A DNA stretch of 64,000 bases from Pseudomonadota bacterium. GTDB lineage: Bacteria; Pseudomonadota; Gammaproteobacteria; Xanthomonadales; Rhodanobacteraceae. Below are positions 29,896-38,772 of the stretch, piece by piece. The position numbers and the translations under genes are program-made. Each line of letters starts with the position of its first letter. Within the stretch, counting starts at the first letter, position 1. Below the pieces are notes generated by a model. The model was given only the letters and a program-made list of their open reading frames with translations. It ran no database searches and was not told the DNA's origin. Location: the NCBI GenBank assembly GCA_029561145.1, contig JAKQJM010000057.1, positions 155,707 through 219,706 of the forward strand, read 5' to 3'.

Positions 29896-30696
29896 ATGCC
29901 GACGTTGTCAGCGATCCATATCTTCCCGGTCAAGTCCTGTGCGCCGCTGGCGCCGCTCGAGGCCGTGGTCGAACGGCGCGGACTCCGCCACGATCGACGC
30001 TGGATCGTCGTCGATGCGCAAGGCAGGTTCATGACTGCGCGCAAGCATCCGCGCATGACGCGCGTGATTGCTACGATCGACGGCGATGCGTTGCGCGTCG
30101 AGGCGCCGGGGATGTCGCCGATCGAGGTGCACCTCGAACCCGATGCCGACGCGCGCGTCGACGTCGTGGTCTGGGACAGTGCACTGTCGGGCCGCCGCGC
30201 CGATCGACAATCCGAACGATGGATCAGCGAATACCTCGGGCAACCTGCATGCTTTGTTTTCATGGACGAGCCTGCACGACGTGCGGTCGACCCGAACTAC
30301 GCGCGAGTCGGCGACGAGGTCAGCTTCGCCGATGGTTTTCCGTTGCTGCTGATCTCGCAGTCCGCGCTCGATGCGCTCAACGAGCGGCTGCAAGCGCCCG
30401 TGCCGATGCTGCGCTTCCGGCCGAATCTCGTGGTTGCAGGCACGCCGGCGCACGCCGAGGACGGATGGCGCTCGATCCGCGTCGGCTCGGTTGCGTTCGA
30501 TATCGTCAAGCCCTGCAGTCGTTGCGTGTTGACTACGGTGGAGCCGGAAACCGGAAGTTTTGATCCCAGCGGCGAACCCTTGCGAACCTTGATCAGCTAT
30601 CGCCGCACGCCCGCCGGCGTAATGTTCGGCCAGAACCTGATCCCACGCAGCACCGGCACGATCGCGCTGGGCGATGCGGTGGTTGTCGACGCCTGA
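29896..30696 (+). CDS. MOSC domain-containing protein (YcbX/mARC-like)
   Basis: HIFPVKSCAPLAPLEAVVERRGLRHDRRWIVVDAQGRFMTARKHPRM; CSRCVLTTVEPETG; LISYRRTPAGVMFGQNLIP. Confidence 0.9.
   Translation: MPTLSAIHIFPVKSCAPLAPLEAVVERRGLRHDRRWIVVDAQGRFMTARKHPRMTRVIATIDGDALRVEAPGMSPIEVHLEPDADARVDVVVWDSALSGRRADRQSERWISEYLGQPACFVFMDEPARRAVDPNYARVGDEVSFADGFPLLLISQSALDALNERLQAPVPMLRFRPNLVVAGTPAHAEDGWRSIRVGSVAFDIVKPCSRCVLTTVEPETGSFDPSGEPLRTLISYRRTPAGVMFGQNLIPRSTGTIALGDAVVVDA
30622..30696 (+). repeat. Direct repeat copy 1: 3' end of the MOSC gene
   Basis: 75 nt encoding MFGQNLIPRSTGTIALGDAVVVDA-stop; ~77% identical (17 mismatches by hand) to 38581-38655. Confidence 0.85.
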
Positions 30697-30774
30697 TCGG
30701 TTTTCGGAGAGATCGTCCTTGGGTCGCTCTGTGGAATACACACCGTTCGTGTTCAGCGGCGTGCAGCAACTGAT

Positions 30775-32337
30775 CTACTCAAGCTCGAAATCGTCGCGGA
30801 AAATCAAATCTCCCAATGAGAACTGGCTGGTGTGTCCTTGCGCGTCGGTGGCGGTCGCGACCAGCGGCAGCCCGCCGCCTGGAGGCAAGGGCATAACGAC
30901 GGTTCTCGACGTTTGCGCTGCCGCTGCCGGATATTCGTCGCTGCCAAGATAGTCGTCGCCTTCCTCTCCGTCGCTGCTGCGGTAGAAGTCCGCGCGCAGC
31001 GGGTAGTCCGCATTGGCGACCGCCGTGTCGATCCGGTAGGTGATCTCAAGCTCCGTTCCGCTTGACGACAAGACAGCGGACTCGATGACGGGCGTATTCT
31101 GGAATCGATTGGGGCCCTCGTCGACGTCGTTCGGGTCGTTGGGCATCGAGGTGCTGGCGCGCCGTAGTCGGATGCCGGAACCCGTGTTGTAAGCCAGCGA
31201 ATTGCCAAGGATTTCGAGCGAACCGATGACCGTGCCTGCGGTGACGTCCCAGCCAATGCCGCCGCCGCGATTGAATGCGATCAGGTTGCCTGCGCCAGGT
31301 GCGCTGCCGCCGACAACAACCAAACCGAGCGTAAGCCCACTTACATCGATGCCACTCGCCGCTGCGCCTGAGCAACCGCCTATCGGGCATCCGCTGCCGT
31401 TCGGCAGTGCATGGACGCCGTTGGCATCGGTACCAATGTAGTTGCCCTGGATCAGCAGCCCATCGACACAGCCGGCCTGCACCGCAAAGGTGCAAGCAAT
31501 GCGAATTGCGGAGTTGAACCCGGCGGCAAACACGTTGCGCGACGCCGTTGCGGTGCCGCCAACACGCAGGTCTTGCAAGGTCGCCGTGCTTGCCGCACGC
31601 ACATGCAGCGCATAGCCCCCGCCGCCACTGCCGTTGCCTATCGCGGCGATGCCGTTTGCCGAGGTGCCAAACAGGTTGCCTTCAACGATCGAGCCACTCG
31701 CCGAGGCGGTGTGCAGCTGGATTGCATCATTGGAGTGGCCCGCAAAAAGGTTGCGCTGCATGGGAGTTTGTCCACCGACGCGAACACGCCCTTGGCTCAC
31801 GAACAATCCTCTTTGCCCGGCGGGTGCATAGGCGGCATTACCACTCGCATCGGTGCCGAAAATGCAGCCTTCAATGCTTGCGACAGTGCTTGTTCCAGCG
31901 ACCGAAACGCCCGCCGAGTTGCCGAAGCCGGAAATCACCAGCCCGCGCAAGGTGACTTCACCCGCAGCGATGCGGATCGCGCTCGGTGCGGACGAGCTCG
32001 CTGTCGGCACCAGCATGACCTTCAGCAAGCCATTCAAGCCACCTTGCTCGGGGGTCTGTGAATTTGCGATTGCGCCCGCTTGGCTCAGGCCGTCGATCAT
32101 CAGCGGACCGACTGAATCCAGCGCCGAGGTCTGCAACGCGATGACATGCGGGCCGCTGCCGGGAATCGCGAAGGTGACCACATCTGCACCGGGCGCTGCG
32201 TTTGCGTCGAGCACGGCCTGGCGCAACGAGCCGATACCGCTGTTGGCGGTATTGGTCACGCTGAAAGTCGCGGCCGCAGCGGGGGACGCCGCCAGCCAAA
32301 CCGCGATGCAGCAGGGTATTGCTATGCATCGGATCAT
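30775..32337 (-). CDS. Exported right-handed parallel beta-helix protein
   Basis: Signal peptide; VTNTANSGIGSLRQAVLDANAAPG domain; NxIGT beta-helix repeats; ends GDLIFRDDFELE. Confidence 0.82.
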   Translation of the reverse strand: MIRCIAIPCCIAVWLAASPAAAATFSVTNTANSGIGSLRQAVLDANAAPGADVVTFAIPGSGPHVIALQTSALDSVGPLMIDGLSQAGAIANSQTPEQGGLNGLLKVMLVPTASSSAPSAIRIAAGEVTLRGLVISGFGNSAGVSVAGTSTVASIEGCIFGTDASGNAAYAPAGQRGLFVSQGRVRVGGQTPMQRNLFAGHSNDAIQLHTASASGSIVEGNLFGTSANGIAAIGNGSGGGGYALHVRAASTATLQDLRVGGTATASRNVFAAGFNSAIRIACTFAVQAGCVDGLLIQGNYIGTDANGVHALPNGSGCPIGGCSGAAASGIDVSGLTLGLVVVGGSAPGAGNLIAFNRGGGIGWDVTAGTVIGSLEILGNSLAYNTGSGIRLRRASTSMPNDPNDVDEGPNRFQNTPVIESAVLSSSGTELEITYRIDTAVANADYPLRADFYRSSDGEEGDDYLGSDEYPAAAAQTSRTVVMPLPPGGGLPLVATATDAQGHTSQFSLGDLIFRDDFELE

Positions 32338-32518
32338 TTGCGGCTCCTTGTTCGGGCCGCCAAAGAACGTGAAACGGCGATCACAGGGGACAGGGTCCTG
32401 TACCGACTTCAGATTCCGGCAGGTCGGTATTCAAGCTGCGGATGGAGTCGGATTTGCAATGTCCCGTGGAATCGCCAAATCACGTTTTGTGGCAACCCTG
32501 GTGAATTGTGAGGCGACA

Positions 32519-35062
32519 ATGAGAACGACTGTGTCCATCCTGCTATGTGTGTTGGTGACGATCATCGGCCGGCCAGCGACCGCTGCCATCGATGCGTGTG
32601 TGTCGAGCGCTGCCGAACTCTCGCAGCAGTTCCAGTTGGCCATCGTCTCGAGCCAGGACATCACGCTCAAGGTCGTGCGCGGCAGCTACGACATCACCGG
32701 TACCCAGCTGGTCTCATCAGGCATGCAGCGCGTGCCCGCAGTCTCGTTGATCGGGGGTTACGCCCCAGGCTGCGCCTCACGCGTGATTGACCCCGCCAAC
32801 ACCCTATTCACCGCCAGCGGAACCGGCCACATCTATTGGCGCACGTTCGGTAGCCGCATCTCGATCGAGGGCATCACCTTCGAAGGCAATGGCTCAGGCC
32901 TGCATCTGGCCAATTATCCTTTCATCGCGGACGCGGTCAGCTTGATCCTGCGGCGGAACGTGTTTCGCGGCTTCATCGGAGACGTCGACGAAGATTCTCG
33001 CGTTGAGCTGTATACCTATCTGTCGGAATCCTCGGGCAATCGAGTGATCGTCGAGAACAACCTGTTCCATGCCAATTCCGCTCGCACGATTCTAGGCATC
33101 ACTGGCGACGGCGAAGCTGATTCGTTCGTGCCGCTCGATACCCGCGTGGTCAACAATACCATCGCCAACAACCTGGCCAACACCGGACTGTGCGTGATGT
33201 CTGCATCGATCCCGGTACTGGCCAACAACATCGTGCGCGACAACGGCGCCGATATTTCCACTTGGTGCGGCTTTGGGCCGGTCGTCATCGCGGCGCCTGC
33301 AAGCTCGTACAACAACAGCTTTCAGACCCGCAACACGCCGCTGCCGATGTTCGAGGTCGGCACCTCGACTGCGGACCCGGCCTTTATTGATCCGGGGGTG
33401 AACTTCCGCTTGCGCAATGATTCGCCGGCCCTCAACACCGGCAGCACATCTGCCCTGATCAGCCTGCCTGCAACTGACATCGAAGGAAACGTGCGCTTCC
33501 AGGGTTCCGCACCGGATCGCGGTGCCTACGAAAGCGCAAACACGGGCAGCTTCGTGCAGACCGTTACCAATGTGAACGACAATGGGTCCGGTTCACTGCG
33601 TCAGGCGATCCTGGGCGCGAACGGAACACCTGGATTGAACCTCATCTTTTTCGACATCCCCGGCACCTGCCCGCGCACGATCAACCTCAGCTCGGCCTTG
33701 CCCGTTGTTACCGAAAGTCTGCGCATTGATGCCGCCACCCAGCCGGGATCGGCAAGCAACACATCGGCGTCCGCAGACAATGCGACGCGCTGCGTGATTG
33801 TCCGGCCCGCAACGGTGAACGCGATCGGGCGTGGCCTTGCCACCAACACGGTGTCCGGCAGCGGTGTACAGCTGGGCATCAACGGCATCGCCATGGGTGG
33901 TTTCAGCGACGCGGCGATCTACCTCCTTGGCGGTGGCGCGCACTACGTGCAGGGCAGCCAGTTCGGTGGCAGCGTGGGGGGCGTCGCACTGCCCGCCAGT
34001 GCGACCCATGTGCTGGTCGGGGCCAGTGCGGGCGCGCGCGTTGGTGGGCCCAACGATTCGCAACGCAACATCATAGGCGGGGCCACGGTGGCCGGCGTAT
34101 CGCTTGAACTGGCAAGCAATAGCAGCATCGAGAACAATCTGATCGGTGTGGACGTGAACGGCCGCTTCGCCAGCCCGAATGCAATCGGCGTACGCCTCAA
34201 TGCGGCCAGCGGAAACCGCATCATCGACAACGTGATCTCGGGCAACGGCAACGGCATAGTTCTGCTTGAGCCCGGGGGCTTCAACTCCAGAAACAACACG
34301 ATCAATGGCAATCGCATCGGACTGCGTGCAGTGCCCCTGATCACCCAGGGCGGGGTCTCGGACTATCGTCTCGGCAACGATTTCAACGGCGTTCTGATTT
34401 ACGGCAGTGACAACGTTCTTGGTGCCTGCCGTCACATCGAAGCAGGGCAACTCGTGTTCGGAGGAGCCGAGAACACGATTGCCTACAACGGAACCTCCAC
34501 CGGCGCGGCAGGCATCAACGTGCGCAGCGGTCGCGGGGTATGCATCGCTGGAAATCGCGTGTACGGCAACAATGGATCGAGCGGGCAGCAGGTTGACATC
34601 GGCGCTCTGGGTATCGACCCGGTCGACAACGACAGTGCCGCCGGCAGCGATGCGCTCAGCAACCGAGGGCTCAACGCGCCTACGCTGCTTGCGGCTGGCG
34701 GTTCGGACACGCGCGGCAACCTGCGCGTGCGCCTGCAATCGCGCAACGGCATCTATCGCGTGTTGGCCTATTCGCGCGCCGGTGGGTGTAGTGGCACGCA
34801 GGGCGAGGCCGATGTCGACCATACCGATCCCTACGTTGCTTACAGCATTTCCAACGCGAGTGCCGGAAACGACGGCTTCGTGGAATTGGACCTTCCGGTG
34901 GCCACCGTTGGATCGCAGAGTACGCTGGTCGGTCGCGGTTTCGTCACGCAGGTGCAGCGCATACCCAATCCGGTCAGCGAACCGCCCGATACGTCGGAGC
35001 TTGGCGGTTGTAGGGTGTACGCGTTCGACGACGTCATCTTTGCCGACGGGTTTGATCCGTAG
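32519..35062 (+). CDS. Exported right-handed parallel beta-helix protein
   Basis: Signal peptide MRTTVSILLCVLVTIIGRPATA; VTNVNDNGSGSLRQAILGANGTPG domain; beta-helix turns; ends DDVIFADGFDP. Confidence 0.82.
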   Translation: MRTTVSILLCVLVTIIGRPATAAIDACVSSAAELSQQFQLAIVSSQDITLKVVRGSYDITGTQLVSSGMQRVPAVSLIGGYAPGCASRVIDPANTLFTASGTGHIYWRTFGSRISIEGITFEGNGSGLHLANYPFIADAVSLILRRNVFRGFIGDVDEDSRVELYTYLSESSGNRVIVENNLFHANSARTILGITGDGEADSFVPLDTRVVNNTIANNLANTGLCVMSASIPVLANNIVRDNGADISTWCGFGPVVIAAPASSYNNSFQTRNTPLPMFEVGTSTADPAFIDPGVNFRLRNDSPALNTGSTSALISLPATDIEGNVRFQGSAPDRGAYESANTGSFVQTVTNVNDNGSGSLRQAILGANGTPGLNLIFFDIPGTCPRTINLSSALPVVTESLRIDAATQPGSASNTSASADNATRCVIVRPATVNAIGRGLATNTVSGSGVQLGINGIAMGGFSDAAIYLLGGGAHYVQGSQFGGSVGGVALPASATHVLVGASAGARVGGPNDSQRNIIGGATVAGVSLELASNSSIENNLIGVDVNGRFASPNAIGVRLNAASGNRIIDNVISGNGNGIVLLEPGGFNSRNNTINGNRIGLRAVPLITQGGVSDYRLGNDFNGVLIYGSDNVLGACRHIEAGQLVFGGAENTIAYNGTSTGAAGINVRSGRGVCIAGNRVYGNNGSSGQQVDIGALGIDPVDNDSAAGSDALSNRGLNAPTLLAAGGSDTRGNLRVRLQSRNGIYRVLAYSRAGGCSGTQGEADVDHTDPYVAYSISNASAGNDGFVELDLPVATVGSQSTLVGRGFVTQVQRIPNPVSEPPDTSELGGCRVYAFDDVIFADGFDP

Positions 35063-35171
35063 ACGCTGGCTGATCGCCTTCGGCTGCCGCGCGCAAAGCG
35101 CAACGTGCCTATGATGAGGATGTTGCGCAGCGGGGCTGTGCGTCGCGCTGAGCAGCGGATCATGAGCCCGG

Positions 35172-37949
35172 CTATTTCGGTCGCATCGATTCCATTGCGG
35201 CGAGGCGAGGATCGGCACGGGCCGAGCGCTCGAAGAATGGAATCGAGGTGGCGGCCGCCGCCGCTGCTGCATTGGCATCGCCATTTGCGCCGCGCTTGCG
35301 CAGATCGAGCGCGAGCTCTGCGTTGGCGTACGCGAGCCCTACTTCGCCCAGCACGCCGTCTGCACGAGCCAGCGCGAGCGCTTCCTCGTGCAGCGTGATC
35401 GCGCGATCAAGCGAGCCAGCCTCACGCTCGATGGCACCCATCAACAGACCCGCTTCGAATTGCTCGACACCACGCGCCCCTTCGCTCGCGCCGAGCGCGG
35501 TGAACGTGGCGCGCAAGGCTTCCATCGAGTTCCCTCGCGGGTCGGAGCGTCGGAGCGCTTCGGCATGCAGAAGTTTTGCCCACAACGCATGCCTGGACAT
35601 CGCGCTGGCACCCGGATAGGCCTCAAGCGATAGCCGCAGCGCATCCACTGCTTCCGCAGTCTGGCCACGTTCAAGCAGGATGCGACCGAGATTTCGCTGC
35701 GCCGCACCGCGCATGGTCATGGTCGGTTCGCCAGTAAGCGCAATGCGCGCGTGATGCTCTGCCGCGTCCAGGCGGTATTCGTACAGGGCAACACGCGCCA
35801 GCACGCTGTTTGCGGCTGGACGCAACGAGGCCTGTGCCGCTGCATTGTCAGCGCTGCGTTCCAGCACGAGTTCGGCGTTCGTGCGTGCCTCATCAAGGCG
35901 GCCTTGTTCGAGGTGGATGGCAGCCAGCGCATGCAGGACGGTTAGCGTGCGCAGGTGACGTGCACCCAGTAGCTCACTGAGCAGGGCTTGCGAGCGGCGC
36001 AGAGCCTGCTCCGCATCCGCGTAGCGGCCGAGCGCGATCAGCGATGTGGACAGGTTCATCAGATCCATCGCGTAATCGGGGTCACGTTCTCCGGACAGTG
36101 CGCGTCGTTCGCTGAGGATTTGTTCCCGCAATTGCAATGCCGAAGTGAGGTCGCCACGCATATTGGCATTGCGCGCCAGTCCAGTGGCTACGCTGATCAG
36201 CTCGCGTCTGCGGTCATCGGCGGCGGCGCGGTAGATCGCTTGCGCCTGCATCAGATGAGTGCGCGCGTCGTCAGATTTGCCGAGGTCATTTTCAGCGTAG
36301 CCAATATAGAGCAGCGCTTTGGCATGCAAGATCGGATCGGCGGCAGGAATGCGGGCGATCGAATCGAGCGCGGTGCGATAGGCGGCGTGCGCCGAGTTGC
36401 GGCGTCCGGCGACGCGCAGTCCGCTGCCGATTTCCAGCAGCAATTCAGCCTGCACTTCCGGTTCGTCGGCCAACTCGTTGATCAGGCGATCTGGAGTGGA
36501 TTCGAGCAGCTCGACGACCGTCTTCTCGCCATGATTCGCCGTGCTGAACGCGTCGGCGCGATCGAACATCGACACTAGAAACTGCTTGGAGAGTTCGGCA
36601 CGTCGGGCCGATGCCCGTGCGGCTTCGGCGTTGGCGATGGCAGCGCGGCGTTGCACGATGGATACAGACAATGCAGCAAGCACGACGGCGAGCGCCACGC
36701 CGCCGAGCACCACCGCGAGGCGATTGCGCGCAACAAACTTGGCAACACGATAGCCGAGCGTTGCTGGTCGTGCGCGAATTGGTCGCCGCTCGAGCCAACT
36801 GCACAGGTCCTCCGCGAGAGCGGCGGCGCTTGGATAGCGGGCCTCCGGCGAGCTGCGCAGCGCCTGCAACACGATCAAATCGAGTTCGCGATCGATACCG
36901 GGCAATACCTGTCCTTGAGCCTCGGCACCTCGGTGCCACATGCGCCCCAGCGTGCTCGGAGCCTCGGTCGCATCGCGTGACACATCGGCAACCACCTGGG
37001 ACAAACTCTGGTGCCCGCGCCCGTGCGGCAGCACTCCCGACAGCAGTTCGTAGAGAAGCAGGCCGATGGCGTAGACGTCGGTAGCGATCGCGATCGGCTC
37101 GCCGAGCAGTTGCTCGGGTGATGCGTAGGCCGGCGACATCACGCGTGATCCGGTTTCCGTCGCACCCACGTTCGATGATTCATCCAGAACCCGCGCGATT
37201 CCAAAATCAAGAACCTTGAGGACACCTTCATCCGTCACCAACGTGTTTGCGGGTTTGAGGTCACGGTGAACTACTAGATGACGGTGTGCGTAGTCCACCG
37301 CGGAACACAACGCAATGACCAGTCGCACGCGACTGCGCACGTCAAGCTGATGGGTGCGCGCGAACTGGTCGATGGGAACTCCGCGAATGCACTCCATCGC
37401 GAAGTAGGGCAGGCCAGCCGCAGTCATGCCGCCGTCCAGCAAGCGGGCGATTCCGGGATGTTCGAGACGGGCAAGGATCTGCCGTTCGCGCTGAAAGCGG
37501 TGCAGCACGCCATCGGAGTCCATGCCACGCTTGAGCAGTTTGACGGCGACCTGTTGCTCGAATTGCCCGTCGTTGCGCGAAGCCAGCCATACTTCGCCCA
37601 TGCCGCCACGCCCCAGCATTTCCTTGAGGCGCCATGGTCCGATCATGTCGTTGGCCGAGTGGGCTTCCTTCTCCATGCGACCGGATGCAAGCTGGTGCAG
37701 CGCGGCGGGTGCCAGCGCCGCGAGTCCGGCTTCGAGCACGCCATGTTCGCGCGCATCGGCGGCAAGCAGTTTGGCTACGCGCGCGGCGAGCGCCGGCTCG
37801 CGGGAGTGCAAATCATGCAGGTGTTGCCGGCGCGCATCCGGATCGAGGTCAGCAAACTGCTCGAAACACGCGATGGCTCGCTGTAGCAGCTTGGCATCCT
37901 CAATCGCGTCAGGCTCGCTCATCGTTGAGGATGTCGTAGAGGAATGCAC
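35172..37949 (-). CDS. Serine/threonine protein kinase with C-terminal TPR region
   Basis: MLGRGGMGEVWLASRNDGQFEQQVAVKLLKRG, VHRDLKPANTLV, DFGIARVL; TM LAVVLGGVALAVVLAALSVSIV; long helical repeats. Start may be the internal Met at 37922. Confidence 0.94.
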   Translation of the reverse strand: MHSSTTSSTMSEPDAIEDAKLLQRAIACFEQFADLDPDARRQHLHDLHSREPALAARVAKLLAADAREHGVLEAGLAALAPAALHQLASGRMEKEAHSANDMIGPWRLKEMLGRGGMGEVWLASRNDGQFEQQVAVKLLKRGMDSDGVLHRFQRERQILARLEHPGIARLLDGGMTAAGLPYFAMECIRGVPIDQFARTHQLDVRSRVRLVIALCSAVDYAHRHLVVHRDLKPANTLVTDEGVLKVLDFGIARVLDESSNVGATETGSRVMSPAYASPEQLLGEPIAIATDVYAIGLLLYELLSGVLPHGRGHQSLSQVVADVSRDATEAPSTLGRMWHRGAEAQGQVLPGIDRELDLIVLQALRSSPEARYPSAAALAEDLCSWLERRPIRARPATLGYRVAKFVARNRLAVVLGGVALAVVLAALSVSIVQRRAAIANAEAARASARRAELSKQFLVSMFDRADAFSTANHGEKTVVELLESTPDRLINELADEPEVQAELLLEIGSGLRVAGRRNSAHAAYRTALDSIARIPAADPILHAKALLYIGYAENDLGKSDDARTHLMQAQAIYRAAADDRRRELISVATGLARNANMRGDLTSALQLREQILSERRALSGERDPDYAMDLMNLSTSLIALGRYADAEQALRRSQALLSELLGARHLRTLTVLHALAAIHLEQGRLDEARTNAELVLERSADNAAAQASLRPAANSVLARVALYEYRLDAAEHHARIALTGEPTMTMRGAAQRNLGRILLERGQTAEAVDALRLSLEAYPGASAMSRHALWAKLLHAEALRRSDPRGNSMEALRATFTALGASEGARGVEQFEAGLLMGAIEREAGSLDRAITLHEEALALARADGVLGEVGLAYANAELALDLRKRGANGDANAAAAAAATSIPFFERSARADPRLAAMESMRPK

Positions 37950-38478
37950 GGGCGACGCGCCAGTCGCGCTTCAGTGTGCGAGTGCCGACACCGAGTAGCG
38001 GCTCGATGTCCTCAAGGTCGAGGCCGCCAAAGAAGCGAAGTTCGACAATCTGGGCCATGCGCGGATTGAACTCTGCAAGTCGATCGAGTGCTTCGTCGAG
38101 GGCAACGACCTGATCTGAGTCTTCCGGCAACTGCGCACCTGCGAGTTGTTCCTGGAGTTCGAGTGGTTTGATGCCGCCGCCGCGCTTCTGGGTCAATGCC
38201 GTACGCGCATGATCAACCGCGATCTGGCGCATTGCGCGGGCAGCGACTGCGAACAGATGGCGGCGATCTCGAAACGGCAGGGCACTGGCACCGACCAGAC
38301 GCAGGCAGGCTTCATTCACCAGCGAGGTGGTCTGCAGTCGCGCCGGTGCACTGGCACCGACATGACGCCTGGCCAACGCGCGAAGGTCGTCGTAAATCAG
38401 CGTGAACAGCGCATTCGACGCGGCCTGATCGCCGTGTCGGGTGGCTTCCAATAGATCGGTCACACTTTCCACTGTCAC
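37909..38478 (-). CDS. ECF-type sigma factor adjacent to Ser/Thr kinase (ECF43-like)
   Basis: LLEATRHGDQAASNALFTLIYDDLRALARRHVG; LVNEACLRLVG; RDRRHLFAVAARAMRQIAVDHAR; LDLEDIEPLLGVGTRTLKRDWRVARAFL. Confidence 0.88.
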   Translation of the reverse strand: MTVESVTDLLEATRHGDQAASNALFTLIYDDLRALARRHVGASAPARLQTTSLVNEACLRLVGASALPFRDRRHLFAVAARAMRQIAVDHARTALTQKRGGGIKPLELQEQLAGAQLPEDSDQVVALDEALDRLAEFNPRMAQIVELRFFGGLDLEDIEPLLGVGTRTLKRDWRVARAFLYDILNDERA

Positions 38479-38580
38479 TCCGACACGGATGCTGGCTGGA
38501 TGGTGTCATACGCCCGAAGCACGGGCAATTGCAGATCGATACCGGCTCCAAGCGCAAGAAGTGCAAGAAGTGCAAGGCAG

Positions 38581-38655
38581 ATGTTCGGTCGAAACCTGAT
38601 CCCGCGCTCAACCGGCATGATCGCGCTGGGCGATGTGGTCGAGATCATTGCGTGA
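38581..38655 (+). pseudogene. Remnant of a MOSC gene 3' end; direct repeat copy 2
   Basis: Encodes MFGRNLIPRSTGMIALGDVVEIIA-stop, colinear with the last 24 codons and stop of the MOSC CDS; no MOSC homology seen upstream. Confidence 0.75.
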
Positions 38656-38672
38656 CCTGCCAATGGGTCCGA

Positions 38673-38696
38673 TGTAGATCGGGCTTCGGCCCGACA
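38673..38696 (+). repeat. Single GTAG-type REP-like palindrome
   Basis: tGTAGa-TCGGGC-ttcg-GCCCGA-ca; GTAG head plus stem-loop. Confidence 0.5.
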
Positions 38697-38772
38697 TGAG
38701 ATCCAACCATGCCAGCACGATTGGAGCATGTGCTCTAGCATCGCCGACTAGGGTCGGACGATTCACTCGCAC

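Noticed and set aside
31853-32518. N-terminal extension of the 1069-aa ORF
   Set aside because: Overlaps the divergent beta-helix gene antisense; a good signal peptide starts at ATG 32519.
33593-35284. 563-aa minus-strand ORF opposite the second beta-helix gene
   Set aside because: Antisense artefact; sense strand has signal peptide, repeats and tail motif.
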